64,000 nt of DNA from Halorubrum aethiopicum (GTDB lineage Archaea > Halobacteriota > Halobacteria > Halobacteriales > Haloferacaceae), in NCBI RefSeq assembly GCF_001542905.1, contig NZ_LOAJ01000001.1, forward strand, positions 248,001 to 312,000, written 5' to 3'. This document shows, one piece after another, positions 8,435 to 16,329 of the stretch. The notes under the pieces were generated by a model. That model was not told the DNA's origin, searched no databases, and was given only the letters and a program-made list of their open reading frames with translations. A program made the translations under genes and the position numbers. Numbering within the stretch: position 1 is the first letter of the stretch; every line of letters begins with the position of its first letter.

Positions 8435-8544
8435 TCGCGGGATCCCGGCCGAATTCGATCGAGTTCGCCGCGTGCCACGGCGGCAGTTAGCAACCTTCCA
8501 TCCCGATTTAATAGCTCAGCGAGCCTCTCTAGGGGCGAACAACG

Positions 8545-8985
8545 ATGAACGGATCCAACCCCTTCGAGGAGATAGAGCAGTTCTTCGGACGAAGCCCCTT
8601 CGGCGAGGGGTTGACGGGTCGCCGCGGCCTCCGGACCGCCGACATCGACGTGGCCGAGTACGACGACGAACTCGTCGTGATGGCGGACCTGCCCGGATAC
8701 GACCGCGAGGACATCGACGTCCGCGTCGACGACGACCGGCTCACGATCCGCGCCGAGCGCGACGCGGAGCACGAAACGGGGGACGGCGAGACGGGCGACG
8801 GAAACGGCGGGCACCGGTACCTCCGTCGCGAGCGGCGTCACGAGTCGGTGACCCGGACGATCGACCTCCCGACCGGCGTGGACCCGGAGGGCGCGGAGGC
8901 GACGTACCGGAACGGCGTCCTCACCGTTACCCTGCCCAACAGGCGGGACGACCGCGAGGACGGCCACCGGATCGACATCGAATAG
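8545..8985 (+). CDS. hsp20: Hsp20/alpha-crystallin small heat-shock protein (second of two)
   Basis: 146 residues, paralogue of the preceding gene. It starts NPFEEIEQFFGRSPFGEGLT and has the alpha-crystallin core: IDVAEYDDELVVMADLPGYD, REDIDVRVDDDRLTIRAERD, then HRYLRRERRHESVTRTIDLP and ATYRNGVLTVTLPNR. The C-terminal RIDIE supplies the I-x-I-like tail used in oligomer contacts. A TATA element (tttaatag, 8506-8513) lies about 35 bases upstream of the ATG, so it is transcribed on its own with a short leader. Tandem copies with different promoters suggest different heat or salt responses (inference). Confidence 0.95.
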   Translation: MNGSNPFEEIEQFFGRSPFGEGLTGRRGLRTADIDVAEYDDELVVMADLPGYDREDIDVRVDDDRLTIRAERDAEHETGDGETGDGNGGHRYLRRERRHESVTRTIDLPTGVDPEGAEATYRNGVLTVTLPNRRDDREDGHRIDIE

Positions 8986-9054
8986 CGGATCGTCCGCGAA
9001 CGGGGGGTGGCACGGAACGGTATCCGACCCTCGCCAAACGATCCGACGATCGGT

Positions 9055-9443
9055 CAGTACAGGCAACAGAGTGAGCGGTCGCGGTGCGGTGGCGCGCCGG
9101 TGAGCGCCCGATAGGGCGCGAACCCGACCGCGAGGGACGCTGCGAACGAAGTGAGCAGCAAGGCTGGGGAGGCGTGAGGTGCGGGGCGGTGCTGGGCGCT
9201 GCAGGGTGGGACTCAAAGAGGCAGCCGGCTCCGGGAAGACGGCCGACGCAAGCAGCGTGGCGCTACGCGCCACGGGCAGCCGGCGGCGGAGCCGCCGGCG
9301 ACACCGCAGGAGCGAGCAACGCGAGCGACGAGGAGCACAGCGAGGCCCTCGACCGGAGCCGGCTGGGGCTTTGAAAGAGTTCACTGCGCCAGAAACGATC
9401 GTGTTTCTATCAGAGTAAGACCATCTGTAGCACCCGTACAGTA
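9055..9443 (+). repeat. Dispersed structured repeat, copy A (full length with tail)
   Basis: About 390 bases, plus orientation, between the second hsp20 gene and the first methyltransferase gene. Order: a lead-in cagtacag; hairpin 1 with stem GCGCCC/GGGCGC around GATA; the block gcgagggacg; hairpin 2 with stem GCTGC/GCAGC around gaacgaagtga; the block ggctggggaggcgtgaggtg; hairpin 3 whose base is CAAAG and CTTTG, with a long upper stem beginning cagccggctccgg and closing ccggagccggctg; and a tail gagtaagaccatctgtagca. The first internal-loop triplet of hairpin 3 is AGG instead of GGG in this copy. ORFs across it are not conserved in frame except for the last few codons, so a protein is unlikely. 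Confidence 0.85.
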
Positions 9444-9585
9444 GCATGCTCGACGCGCCGGATCACGCCCTCGTCGAACGGCGAACGGGACCGGACCGCT
9501 CCGAAACGGTTCGATCGAACTCCCGCGTCACGCCGAACTCCTTCACGTCGATAGCTTCTCCACGACGGGAATGCTACGACGTGGC

Positions 9586-10266
9586 ATGGGCGACGTCGAT
9601 CACGCCGCGGAGCGCCGACGACTCGTCGAGCACCTCCGGCGACGGACCGACGCGAGCGATCGGACCCTGTCGGCGATCGCCGCCGTCCCCCGCCACGAGT
9701 TCGTTCCGGAGGAGGACCGCTCGCACGCGTACGCGGACCGACCGCTGCCGATCGGCCACGGACAGACGATAAGCGCGCCGCACATGGTGGCGGTCATGGT
9801 CGACCTCCTCGAGGTCTCCTCGGGGGACCGGGTGTTCGAGGTCGGCACGGGCTGTGGCTATCACGCCGCGGTCGTCGCCGAGATCGTCGGTCCCGGGAAC
9901 GTCTACAGCGTGGAGTACGTCCCGGAACTCGCCGACGCCGCTCGCGAGCGGCTGGATCGACTGGGATACGACGTGACCGTGCGAGCCGGGGACGGACGGA
10001 CCGCGTTCGAGGAGTGTGCCCCCTTCGACGCCGCCTACCTCACCTGTGCCGCTCCGGGGGAGGTTCCCGGCGAGATCGTCGAGCGGACGCGGATCGGGGG
10101 CCACGTCGTCGCCCCCGTGGAGTCGAACGACGACGGGAGCGGCCTCCTCGGCAGCATCGGAGCCGGTCGATCCGGCGCGAGTCAGCGGCTCGTCCGGCTG
10201 ACCGTCCGCGACGACGGCGTCGACCGCGAGGACCACGGCGGGGTGCGGTTCGTCCCGATGCGGTGA
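9586..10266 (+). CDS. pcm: Protein-L-isoaspartate O-methyltransferase
   Basis: SAM-dependent repair methyltransferase that methylates L-isoaspartyl residues of aged proteins so that they can return to aspartate. 226 residues from the ATG at 9586; an ATG at 9571 adds five residues (MLRRG) and cannot be excluded. Diagnostic features are PRHEFVPEEDRSHAYADRPL, PIGHGQTISAPHMVAVM (the substrate region including Ser and the conserved SAPHM), motif I VFEVGTGCGYHAAVVAEIVG, NVYSVEYVPELADAARERL, and FDAAYLTCAA. It is followed after 73 bases by a divergent paralogue. Haloarchaea usually carry both in tandem. Confidence 0.93.
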   Translation: MGDVDHAAERRRLVEHLRRRTDASDRTLSAIAAVPRHEFVPEEDRSHAYADRPLPIGHGQTISAPHMVAVMVDLLEVSSGDRVFEVGTGCGYHAAVVAEIVGPGNVYSVEYVPELADAARERLDRLGYDVTVRAGDGRTAFEECAPFDAAYLTCAAPGEVPGEIVERTRIGGHVVAPVESNDDGSGLLGSIGAGRSGASQRLVRLTVRDDGVDREDHGGVRFVPMR

Positions 10267-10339
10267 GTCGCGGATTCCGCCCGTTACGCCACCCCGCGCG
10301 GAGCGTGCGGTTTTAGACCACGGACCGCCGAGAACGGGC

Positions 10340-11134
10340 ATGGACGAAGCGGCGCTCCGGGCCGACATGATCGAGGGGCTCGAACACCAGCTCGGCGAGC
10401 CCCTCGGCGCGTCGGTGCTGTCGGCGCTCCAGACGGTCCCCCGCGAGGCGTTCGTGGACGACGCGCCGTACGCGAACGACGCGAGCGAGGAGGCCGGAAC
10501 GCGGGCGCTCGCGCCCGCGACCGTCGCGCGGATGCTTGCCGCGGTTGACGCCGAGGAGGGAGACGACGTGCTCGTCGTCGGGGCCGGTATCGGCTACACG
10601 AGCGCCGCGCTCGCCGAGATCGTCGGCGCGCGCCACGTCCACGCGATCGACATCGACCGACGCGCCGTCCACCTCGCCCGCTCGAACCTCGCGGACGCCG
10701 GCTACGACGCCGTCCTCGTCGACCGCCGCGACGGCGCGGGAGGGCTCCCGGAGTACGCCCCGTACGACCGGGTCCTCGTCGAGGCGGCCGTCGTGACGCC
10801 GCCGCGGGCGCTCCGCGACCAGCTCGACGAGGCGGGTCGGATCGTGTACCCGCGCGGAGCCGGTGATCAGACGATCGTCGCGATCGAGCCGGCCGACGGC
10901 GTCGAACCGACCGATCGCGTCGACCGCGCCGGGAACGACGACCCCGCACCCGACGGCTTCCGAACCGTCGAGGAGGCGGGACCCGCGCGGCTCCGTCCGA
11001 TGCTCGTCGACGGCGAACAGGCCGGAGTCGAGCGGAACCGGACACGCCGCGAGGACGCCGAGTTCGCCGAGCAGGGGTACTTCGCGCGAACCGGCTGGGA
11101 GCAGGAGTGGATCGACTGGGACGAGCGGCTGTGA
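10340..11134 (+). CDS. Protein-L-isoaspartate methyltransferase-like paralogue
   Basis: 264 residues and clearly PCMT-like: QTVPREAFVDDAPYANDASE, a SAM-binding motif VLVVGAGIGYTSAALAEIVG, HVHAIDIDRRAVHLARSNL and PYDRVLVEAAV. Where the first paralogue has GHGQTISAPHMVAVM, this one reads GTRALAPATVARML, losing the Ser/His substrate motif. It also has about 40 more C-terminal residues ending WEQEWIDWDERL. It probably keeps SAM binding but may modify another target or be a partner of Pcm (inference). It is convergent with the pilin-like gene at 11139, only 4 bases between stops. Confidence 0.85.
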   Translation: MDEAALRADMIEGLEHQLGEPLGASVLSALQTVPREAFVDDAPYANDASEEAGTRALAPATVARMLAAVDAEEGDDVLVVGAGIGYTSAALAEIVGARHVHAIDIDRRAVHLARSNLADAGYDAVLVDRRDGAGGLPEYAPYDRVLVEAAVVTPPRALRDQLDEAGRIVYPRGAGDQTIVAIEPADGVEPTDRVDRAGNDDPAPDGFRTVEEAGPARLRPMLVDGEQAGVERNRTRREDAEFAEQGYFARTGWEQEWIDWDERL

Positions 11135-11138
11135 GAGC

Positions 11139-11621
11139 CTACTCCGCGACGACGAGCACCTCCGTGTTGCCGCGCTCGTCGACGAAGTCGCTTCCCGCGG
11201 GCGGTTTGACGTCGATCGAGAGCGTCCCATCGAGCTGATTCGATCCCAGCGTCGGCGACACGTCGACGCTGGCGATCCCGTCCGAGTCGGACTTCGCGGT
11301 AGCGAGCCCGTCGAGTCGTGCGGAGCCGCCGCGGACGATCACCGTCGCGTCCGAGACGCGGTTGCCGTCCGGGTCGACGACCGCGACGTCGAGCGTCTGT
11401 GACCCCGGCGTCGTCACCTCCGGCTGCGGCTGCGCGTCGATCTCCGTCGACGAGAGCCCGTCGATGTCGCCGATCATCCCCATCATCACGCTGAGGCTCG
11501 CGACGCCGACGACGAGGGCGATCACCAGCCTGACCGGCAACCCCTCGATCGCGCGGCGGTCGTCGAGAAACGATCCGACACCGGCCTTCGAGTCCGACGT
11601 GTCCGACTTCGAGTCGAGCAT
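11139..11621 (-). CDS. Haloarchaeal membrane-anchored protein with carboxypeptidase-regulatory-like domain
   Basis: 160 residues. A short basic/acidic head (about 1-30) precedes one hydrophobic segment (LPVRLVIALVVGVASLSVMM, about 28-50) that resembles archaeal pilin N-termini. The outer part is a single beta-sandwich: QTLDVAVVDPDGNRVSDATV, IVRGGSARLDGLATAKSDSD, GIASVDVSPTLGSNQLDG, which looks like a carboxypeptidase-regulatory or invasin-type Ig domain. It matches an uncharacterised haloarchaea-only family (probably DUF7382; number from memory). A surface or pilus-related role is inference. A TATA box (11644-11650) lies 26 bases upstream of the ATG, giving a leaderless mRNA. Confidence 0.75.
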   Translation of the reverse strand: MLDSKSDTSDSKAGVGSFLDDRRAIEGLPVRLVIALVVGVASLSVMMGMIGDIDGLSSTEIDAQPQPEVTTPGSQTLDVAVVDPDGNRVSDATVIVRGGSARLDGLATAKSDSDGIASVDVSPTLGSNQLDGTLSIDVKPPAGSDFVDERGNTEVLVVAE

Positions 11622-11643
11622 ACGACCGGTGGCCGCGGATTAG

Positions 11644-11650
11644 TATATAA
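11644..11650 (-). promoter_or_regulatory. TATA box of the gene starting at 11621
   Basis: Minus-strand ttatata centred 26 bases before the ATG; leaderless transcript expected. Confidence 0.6.
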
Positions 11651-11742
11651 GTAGTCGGTCGGGATCGGGAGAGCAGTTCCGTTGAGACCCGATCGGTCGG
11701 ATATGGAATGAGCTGAAACAGCCGCTATATTTCGAGTGCTAG

Positions 11743-12074
11743 TGGTACGGGTGTTACAGGTGGTCTTACTCTGACAGAAACGCGATCGTTGCTGGCGCGG
11801 TGAACACGTCCAAAGCCCCAGTCGCGAGGACTCGATGCGCTCGCTGTGCTCCTCGGTCGCTCGTTTCACTCGCTCCCTGCGGTGCTTGCTTCGCGCGTCT
11901 TCGCCCTCGCGACTGCCCCTTTGAGTCCCACCCAACCACAACCGCCCCGCACCTCACGCCTCCCCAGCCTCGCGGCTCGCTCCGCTCGCCGCGTCCCTCG
12001 CGGACGGTTCGCGCCCTCCGGGCGCTCACCGGCGCGCCACCACTCCGGCGATCGCTCTTGCTTCGGCTGTACTG
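11743..12074 (-). repeat. Dispersed structured repeat, copy C (full length with tail)
   Basis: About 330 bases in minus orientation between two divergent genes. Read on the minus strand it begins with the shared lead-in (cagtacagccgaagcaa). Hairpin 1 is GCGCCC/GGGCGC. Hairpin 2 is CGCGGC/GCCGCG around gagcggagcga. Hairpin 3 is CAAAG-GGG-CAGTCGCGAGG paired with CCTCGCGACTG-GGG-CTTTG. The tail contains gagtaagaccacctgtaaca. Hairpin 2 and the upper stem of hairpin 3 differ from copy A at many positions, always with matching changes on the other arm. With copy A it forms an inverted pair around 9444-11742. Confidence 0.85.
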
Positions 12075-12188
12075 ATCGGAGCCAGTCAAAGCGTATTATC
12101 CGCTGAGGATCTCGACGGATCCAAGCAAGCGAGTCACCGTCCTCGCCGCCGCGCGACGGCTTTTATTCGATGCCGCGCGATCCCGCGC

Positions 12189-13376
12189 ATGAACGTTCTC
12201 GGACGGGACGACGACGGAGACGGAGCGGATGACGGGGAGAACCCATCACCGGCGACGGTCCGTCTCGGCTCCTTTCTGGCGCGGGACGGCAGCGACGGGG
12301 CGGCCGTCGGGGTCGACGCCGACTCCCCGCACGCGGCGGTGGTCCTCGGGAAACGCGGCACCGGGAAGTCGTACACCCTCGGCGTCATCGCGGAGGGGCT
12401 CGCGGACGCGACCGGGGTCGCTCCCGTCGTCGTCGATCCGATGGGCGTCTTCGACGGGCTGACCGAGGCCGGCGGACGGGTCGTCGATCCCACGATCCGA
12501 CCGACCGAGGTTCCGGCCTCGGTCTGGCCCGACCTCGTGGGACTCGACCCCGCGGGCGGCCCCGGAAGCCTGTTGTGGCGGGTCGTCGCCGACGCGGTCG
12601 AAACCGCGGGAGTCGACGGCGATTCCCCGTCGATCGACGCGCTCCGGTGGGCCGTCTCGGAGGCCGACGCCCCCGACCGAACGCGCCGGGCGGTTCGGAA
12701 CCACCTCCGGCTGGCGGAGTCCTGGGGCGTCTTCGACGAGGCCGCCCCGCCGGTCGCGTCCCTCGTCGCGAGCGGCGAGCCGACCGTGATCGACCTGTCG
12801 GGGGTTCCCGAGGCCGCCGCCGGGGCGGTCGTCCGCGCGGTCGCCCGCGGGTTGTACGACGCGCGAGTGAACGGGACCGTCGACCGGCTTCCCTGGCTGC
12901 TCGTGGACGAGGCGCACGCCTTCTTCGACGGCGTGGCCGACCCGGCGCTCCGGACACTCTTGACGCGCGGCCGCGCGCCGGGCGTGTCGCTCGTCTGTGC
13001 GACGCAGCGGCCGAGCGCGCTGCCGGACGTCGCCGTCTCGCAGTCCGACCTCCTCGTGGCACACCGGCTCACGGCCGGCCCCGACGTGGACGCGCTGGCG
13101 ACGGCTGAGGCGACGTACCTCGCCGGCGACCTCGCCGCCCGGCTGCCCACCGGCACCGGCGAGGCGCTCGTCGTCGACGACGCGAGCGAGACGGCCCACG
13201 CGGTCCGCGTGCGGGAGCGGCGAACGCCACACGGCGGCGGAAATCCCCGCGCCGGCGACACGGAGGCGGCCGAGCGGGCGACACGAGCCGAGCGGGCGGC
13301 ACAGGCCGAACGGGCGACACGAGCCAAGCGAGCGACGGGGACCGGGCGGATCGCGCCGACCGAGCACGGCCGGTGA
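12189..13376 (+). CDS. HerA-like / DUF87 P-loop ATPase
   Basis: 395 residues. Near the N-terminus is AAVVLGKRGTGKSYTLGVIA, a Walker A of the HerA/FtsK type, followed by PVVVDPMGVFDGL. Walker B is LPWLLVDEAHAFFDG, and the sensor region is LLTRGRAPGVSLVCATQRPS, the usual HerA/VirB4-type glutamine-arginine motif. The N-terminal HAS barrel seems short. The last 50 residues are low-complexity repeats of Ala/Glu/Arg/Thr. HerA translocates along DNA and normally works with NurA, which is not next to it here; an orphan role is therefore possible. It precedes the crcB pair by 40 bases on the same strand. Confidence 0.85.
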   Translation: MNVLGRDDDGDGADDGENPSPATVRLGSFLARDGSDGAAVGVDADSPHAAVVLGKRGTGKSYTLGVIAEGLADATGVAPVVVDPMGVFDGLTEAGGRVVDPTIRPTEVPASVWPDLVGLDPAGGPGSLLWRVVADAVETAGVDGDSPSIDALRWAVSEADAPDRTRRAVRNHLRLAESWGVFDEAAPPVASLVASGEPTVIDLSGVPEAAAGAVVRAVARGLYDARVNGTVDRLPWLLVDEAHAFFDGVADPALRTLLTRGRAPGVSLVCATQRPSALPDVAVSQSDLLVAHRLTAGPDVDALATAEATYLAGDLAARLPTGTGEALVVDDASETAHAVRVRERRTPHGGGNPRAGDTEAAERATRAERAAQAERATRAKRATGTGRIAPTEHGR

Positions 13377-13416
13377 GCATCGGAACGCACAACTCGGTCC
13401 GCCCGGAGGGACGGCC

Positions 13417-13764
13417 ATGGAACGAACGGTTCCGGGGATCGGTCTCGTCGCGCTCGGCGGGTTCGTCGGCGCGCTGGCGCGGTACGGCGTCGACGTCGCC
13501 GCCGGCGACGTCACCGGAGCCGGAACGCTCCTCGTGAACGTCGTCGGATCGTTCGCGCTCGGGGTTCTCGTCACCCGGGCGGTCGGTCCGCGGACGCGCC
13601 TCTTCCTCGGAACCGGCGTGATCTCCTCGTTCACCACGTACAGCACCTTCGCGACCGACGCCGTCGCCCTCGGCGCGGTCGGCGGGACGGCCTACGTCGC
13701 CGCGAGCTACGGCCTCGGGTTCGCGGCCGCGCTGGCGGGGCTCGCCGTCGGGAGGCGACGGTGA
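13417..13764 (+). CDS. crcB: Fluoride exporter subunit CrcB (first)
   Basis: 115 residues with four hydrophobic segments. Fluc/CrcB motifs: GGFVGALARYGVD (helix 1), LLVNVVGSFALGVLVTRAVG (Asn and the pore GSFALG) and GVISSFTTYSTFATDAVALG (the TM3 break with the Phe/Ser/Thr track). It expels fluoride as a dual-topology or heteromeric channel. The ATG at 13417 is preceded by a good Shine-Dalgarno-like ggaggg (13405-13410), in line with translation within an operon. The second crcB starts inside its stop codon. I see no fluoride riboswitch-like structure upstream. Confidence 0.94.
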   Translation: MERTVPGIGLVALGGFVGALARYGVDVAAGDVTGAGTLLVNVVGSFALGVLVTRAVGPRTRLFLGTGVISSFTTYSTFATDAVALGAVGGTAYVAASYGLGFAAALAGLAVGRRR

Positions 13765-14126
13765 CGGCGGCGAGCCCGCTTCTCGGAGCGGTCGCGGTCG
13801 GCCTCGGCGGCGCGGCGGGCGCGACGTGTCGCCACCTGGTCGGCCTCGCCGTCTCCGGACGCCGGTCGCTCGTCGCCGTCAACGTCCTCGGGAGCCTCGC
13901 GCTCGGTGCCGTGCTCGCCGCTCCCGTCGGCTCCGCCGTCGCGCTGGGGATCGGCGTCGGGTTCTGCGGCGCGTTCACGACGTTCTCGTCGTTCGCGGTC
14001 GAGACGGTTAGCGCCGCGGAGAGCGGCGAATCCGGGGTCGCCGTCGGGTTCGCCCTCGGCGTCCTCCTCGCGGCGGTCGCCGCGGTCCTCCTCGGAGCGG
14101 CGATCGTCGCCGTCGCAACGCCGTGA
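13761..14126 (+). CDS. crcB: Fluoride exporter subunit CrcB (second)
   Basis: 121 residues, from a GTG that overlaps the stop of the first crcB (GTGA). Same family: GGAAGATCRHLVGLAVSGRR, LVAVNVLGSLALGAVLAAPV, GVGFCGAFTTFSSFAVETVS. Four hydrophobic segments. Haloarchaea and many Firmicutes carry two unequal copies that assemble into an antiparallel heterodimer, each fixed in one membrane orientation. The four-base overlap ensures equal translation of both subunits. The helix-1 arginine (CRHLV) is retained in the equivalent position to ARYGV of the first subunit. Confidence 0.94.
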   Translation: MTAASPLLGAVAVGLGGAAGATCRHLVGLAVSGRRSLVAVNVLGSLALGAVLAAPVGSAVALGIGVGFCGAFTTFSSFAVETVSAAESGESGVAVGFALGVLLAAVAAVLLGAAIVAVATP

Positions 14127-14210
14127 CGCCATCGCGACGACGGCACTCGTCGACGCGGTACCCGCGACGGGAGCGACAGGTACAGGGCGGACCGGGGCGT
14201 ACGACGCGGC

Positions 14211-14540
14211 GTGAACGACGACGCCGACGCACCGACGGAGTCCGCGAGGGAGGACGGCGGATCCGGCGTCACGGACGCGAGCGAATCCGACGCTCCGAGC
14301 GACGTCGCCGACGTGGACTTCGCGGACCTCTCGCTGCCACAGCGGGTGTTCGTCGCGGCCGTCCAGAACCCGACCCGGGGCGTCGTGGTCGCGGTGCTTC
14401 TCGCCTTCGGGTTCTCGTTTTACATCGCGTTCTGGATGGCGTTCCCCCGCGTCGCCGCGCTGTTCTCGGCGGTCGGCGTCGTCGTCGTCCTCGTCCTGCT
14501 CGGGCTCTACTACCTGACCCGCGTCCTCGACCGCGCTTGA
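14211..14540 (+). CDS. Hypothetical haloarchaeal two-helix membrane protein
   Basis: 109 residues from a GTG at 14211. The first 45 residues are acidic and low complexity (DDADAPTESAREDGG). Then comes DLSLPQRVFVAAVQNPTRGV and two close hydrophobic helices (about 57-79 and 83-103) joined by a short turn FPR. I do not recognise a characterised family. The LSLPQRVFVAAVQNPTRG segment is strongly suggestive of a conserved haloarchaeal protein, and codon use fits its neighbours. It lies 84 bases after the crcB pair and is convergent with cca. Confidence 0.65.
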   Translation: MNDDADAPTESAREDGGSGVTDASESDAPSDVADVDFADLSLPQRVFVAAVQNPTRGVVVAVLLAFGFSFYIAFWMAFPRVAALFSAVGVVVVLVLLGLYYLTRVLDRA

Positions 14541-14616
14541 CCCGACCCGCGACGTCGACTCGACCGGACCCGACCGCGCTTGACCCAACCCGCGACGTCG
14601 ACCGATTCGGCCGGCC

Positions 14617-16038
14617 TCACGGACGCGGCTCGTAGAACTCCCGGAGGTCCCTCCCGAAGCGGTCGGCGAGCGTCGCCACGGCGTCGCCGACGAGCACGTC
14701 CCGGTGCGTGAACGCCGGCTCGATCTGCGCGCCGAGCGCGACGTCGCCGGCGGCGTCGCTCTCGAGATATCCGCGGACCGTGGTGAACTCCCGCTCGCGC
14801 TCGACGACGTACCGGTTCCCGTCGATGAACGGCCCGTACGTGTCGGGATCGACGTCGTCCGCGTACGACTCGTAGAAGCGGTCGGCGTGTTTCCGCACGG
14901 CGACCGGCGGCCCCTCGTGGCGCTCGACCGCAGGCCGGGTCGCCGTCTCGACCTCGACGTACAGGGCCGCCCGCTCGTCGCGGGCGTTTCCGTCGCGGGC
15001 GCTCCCGTCGCGGACGCTCTCACCGCCCCCGTCGCCGCCGTCCGCGACCATCGCCCGAGCGCGGAGCGCGTCGAAACCGTGCTCGTTCAGGCCGCGGACG
15101 ACGCCGTCGAGCGACCGTCGGAGCTGGGGCCACAGCTGGTCGTCGACGACGTCCGGGGCGTCGAAGACGACGGCGACCGGCGTCGTCTCGCGTCTGTCGA
15201 GGTGATCGCGGACCTCGCCCGCGTCGAGCGGCTCGGGAGCCCGCGGCTCGAACAGCGCCTCGCGGGGCGTCGCGAGCAGGTCCCGGGCGTAGTGTTGAAA
15301 TCGCGCCAGGTTCGCCGCCGACAACACCGCCGCGACGTTGCGCGTCGGGTCCGTCGGATCGACGACGACGAGCGGGTCCTCGAACGTCCGTTCGGCGTGC
15401 CCCTCGGGGTCGAACTCCACCGGCGGGTGCCAGCTCCGGGCGGACTCGACGAGCGGGACGAAGCCGCCGAGCTCGGCGACGAGCAGTTCGGTGAGGTATC
15501 CCGAGAACCCTTCGGTCCGGAGGTCGCTCCCGTACGCGCCGACCCCCTTGAGGAACGCCTTCGCGAGGACCACGTCGCCGGCGAGGTCGTCGTCGAGCCG
15601 CTCCGTGAGGTACGCGTCGTGGAAGGGCGTACGGTCGACGGCGGAGATCAGATCGCCCGCCGTCTCGATGTCGTGACAGGGGACCAGGTCGACGTCGAAC
15701 CCCTCGAAGACGCCCTTCACGTAGGGGTGTTCGGCGTACTCCTCGTGGCCCTCCGGGAGGACCGCGTGGCCGACCGCGAGCCCGTACTCCTCGAGCTCCT
15801 CGCGGTCGAGGTTCGGCGGGAACCGAACGAAGAGGTCGATGTCGCGGTCGCCGGAGACCCACGTTCCGCGCGCGGTCGAGCCCACCTGGACCACGTCGGC
15901 CTCGACCGGGAGGTCCGCGATCGCCGCCCGGGTCCGCTCGGTCAACTCGGCGGCCGTCGCCCGCAGCCGCTCGCGTTCCTCCGCGTCCGGCAGGGCGCGC
16001 TCACGGACGCGCGACAGCACCGCGTCGAGGTCGGCCAT
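14617..16038 (-). CDS. cca: CCA tRNA nucleotidyltransferase (archaeal class I)
   Basis: Adds or repairs the 3'-terminal CCA of tRNAs. 473 residues, as for archaeal CCA enzymes. The nucleotidyltransferase motif is VVQVGSTARGTWVSGDRDID with LFVRFP (G-S-T-A-R-G-T and DxD) at about 50-75. The third carboxylate is in FEGFDVDLVPCHDI. Later come RTPFHDAYLTERLDDDLAGD, LLKAFLKGVGAYGSDLRTEG-like (VVLAKAFLKGVGAYGSDLRT) and EGFSGYLTELLV, all typical. The ATG at 16038 (MADLDAVLSRVRERALP) fits the family start; a longer in-frame extension upstream runs into the tRNA flank and has no support. The gene ends 76 bases from the convergent small membrane protein. Confidence 0.96.
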   Translation of the reverse strand: MADLDAVLSRVRERALPDAEERERLRATAAELTERTRAAIADLPVEADVVQVGSTARGTWVSGDRDIDLFVRFPPNLDREELEEYGLAVGHAVLPEGHEEYAEHPYVKGVFEGFDVDLVPCHDIETAGDLISAVDRTPFHDAYLTERLDDDLAGDVVLAKAFLKGVGAYGSDLRTEGFSGYLTELLVAELGGFVPLVESARSWHPPVEFDPEGHAERTFEDPLVVVDPTDPTRNVAAVLSAANLARFQHYARDLLATPREALFEPRAPEPLDAGEVRDHLDRRETTPVAVVFDAPDVVDDQLWPQLRRSLDGVVRGLNEHGFDALRARAMVADGGDGGGESVRDGSARDGNARDERAALYVEVETATRPAVERHEGPPVAVRKHADRFYESYADDVDPDTYGPFIDGNRYVVEREREFTTVRGYLESDAAGDVALGAQIEPAFTHRDVLVGDAVATLADRFGRDLREFYEPRP

Positions 16039-16161
16039 ACACGGGCTTCTCGCGGTCCGGCCGAAAGCGTGTCGGTCGTCGAGAGTGGGAGGGGAGAGCC
16101 CTCGAGCCGGGTCGGGCGGAAACGAAAGCCCTATCAAAACCACGCGAGTACGATGAATCAA

Positions 16162-16269
16162 GCCGAAGTAGCTCAGTTGGTAGAGCGCCTCGCTGTTACG
16201 ACGATCGGCGGTTTTCCCCCGAACGTCGCAGTCACGAGGCGGTCCCAGGTTCGAGTCCTGGCTTCGGCG
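16162..16269 (+). tRNA. tRNA-Asn (GTT) with a 35-base bulge-helix-bulge intron
   Basis: Acceptor GCCGAAG (16162-16168) pairs with CTTCGGC (16262-16268), with discriminator G at 16269. D arm GCTC/GAGC, anticodon stem CCTCG/CGAGG, T arm CCAGG-TTCGAGT-CCTGG. The anticodon loop is CTGTTA before and A after an intron at 16199-16233, giving anticodon GTT. The splice sites form a textbook BHB: central helix CTGT (16193-16196) with GCAG (16228-16231), bulges T-A/C and T-C/A holding the two cut sites, and an inner helix GACG (16200-16203) with CGTC (16224-16227) extended by TCGG/CCGA. No CCA is encoded. Confidence 0.93.
16199..16233 (+). other. BHB intron of tRNA-Asn
   Basis: Intron lies one base 3' of the anticodon, the canonical 37/38 position. 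It folds into a hairpin with a ggcggttttccc apical region and would be cut by the tRNA splicing endonuclease. Confidence 0.85.
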
Positions 16270-16329
16270 TCCTTCCTACGCTTCCGATGACGACCACGCG
16301 TTTTGTACGATGACGGCACAACGCGTCGT

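Noticed and set aside
9179-9418. Frames in copies A, C and F of the dispersed repeat that all end TAPxTIxFLSE.
   Set aside because: Only the last 10-15 codons agree. Upstream the frames differ, with changes of length and frame, while hairpin pairing is kept. The shared end follows from the conserved tail DNA.
13368-13416. Fluoride riboswitch before the crcB pair.
   Set aside because: Only 40 bases separate the genes and no pseudoknot-like pairing is visible; there is just a Shine-Dalgarno-like ggaggg.
16199-16233. Group I intron in tRNA-Asn, suggested by the neighbouring nuclease family.
   Set aside because: The insertion is only 35 bases and forms a canonical archaeal bulge-helix-bulge splice site.
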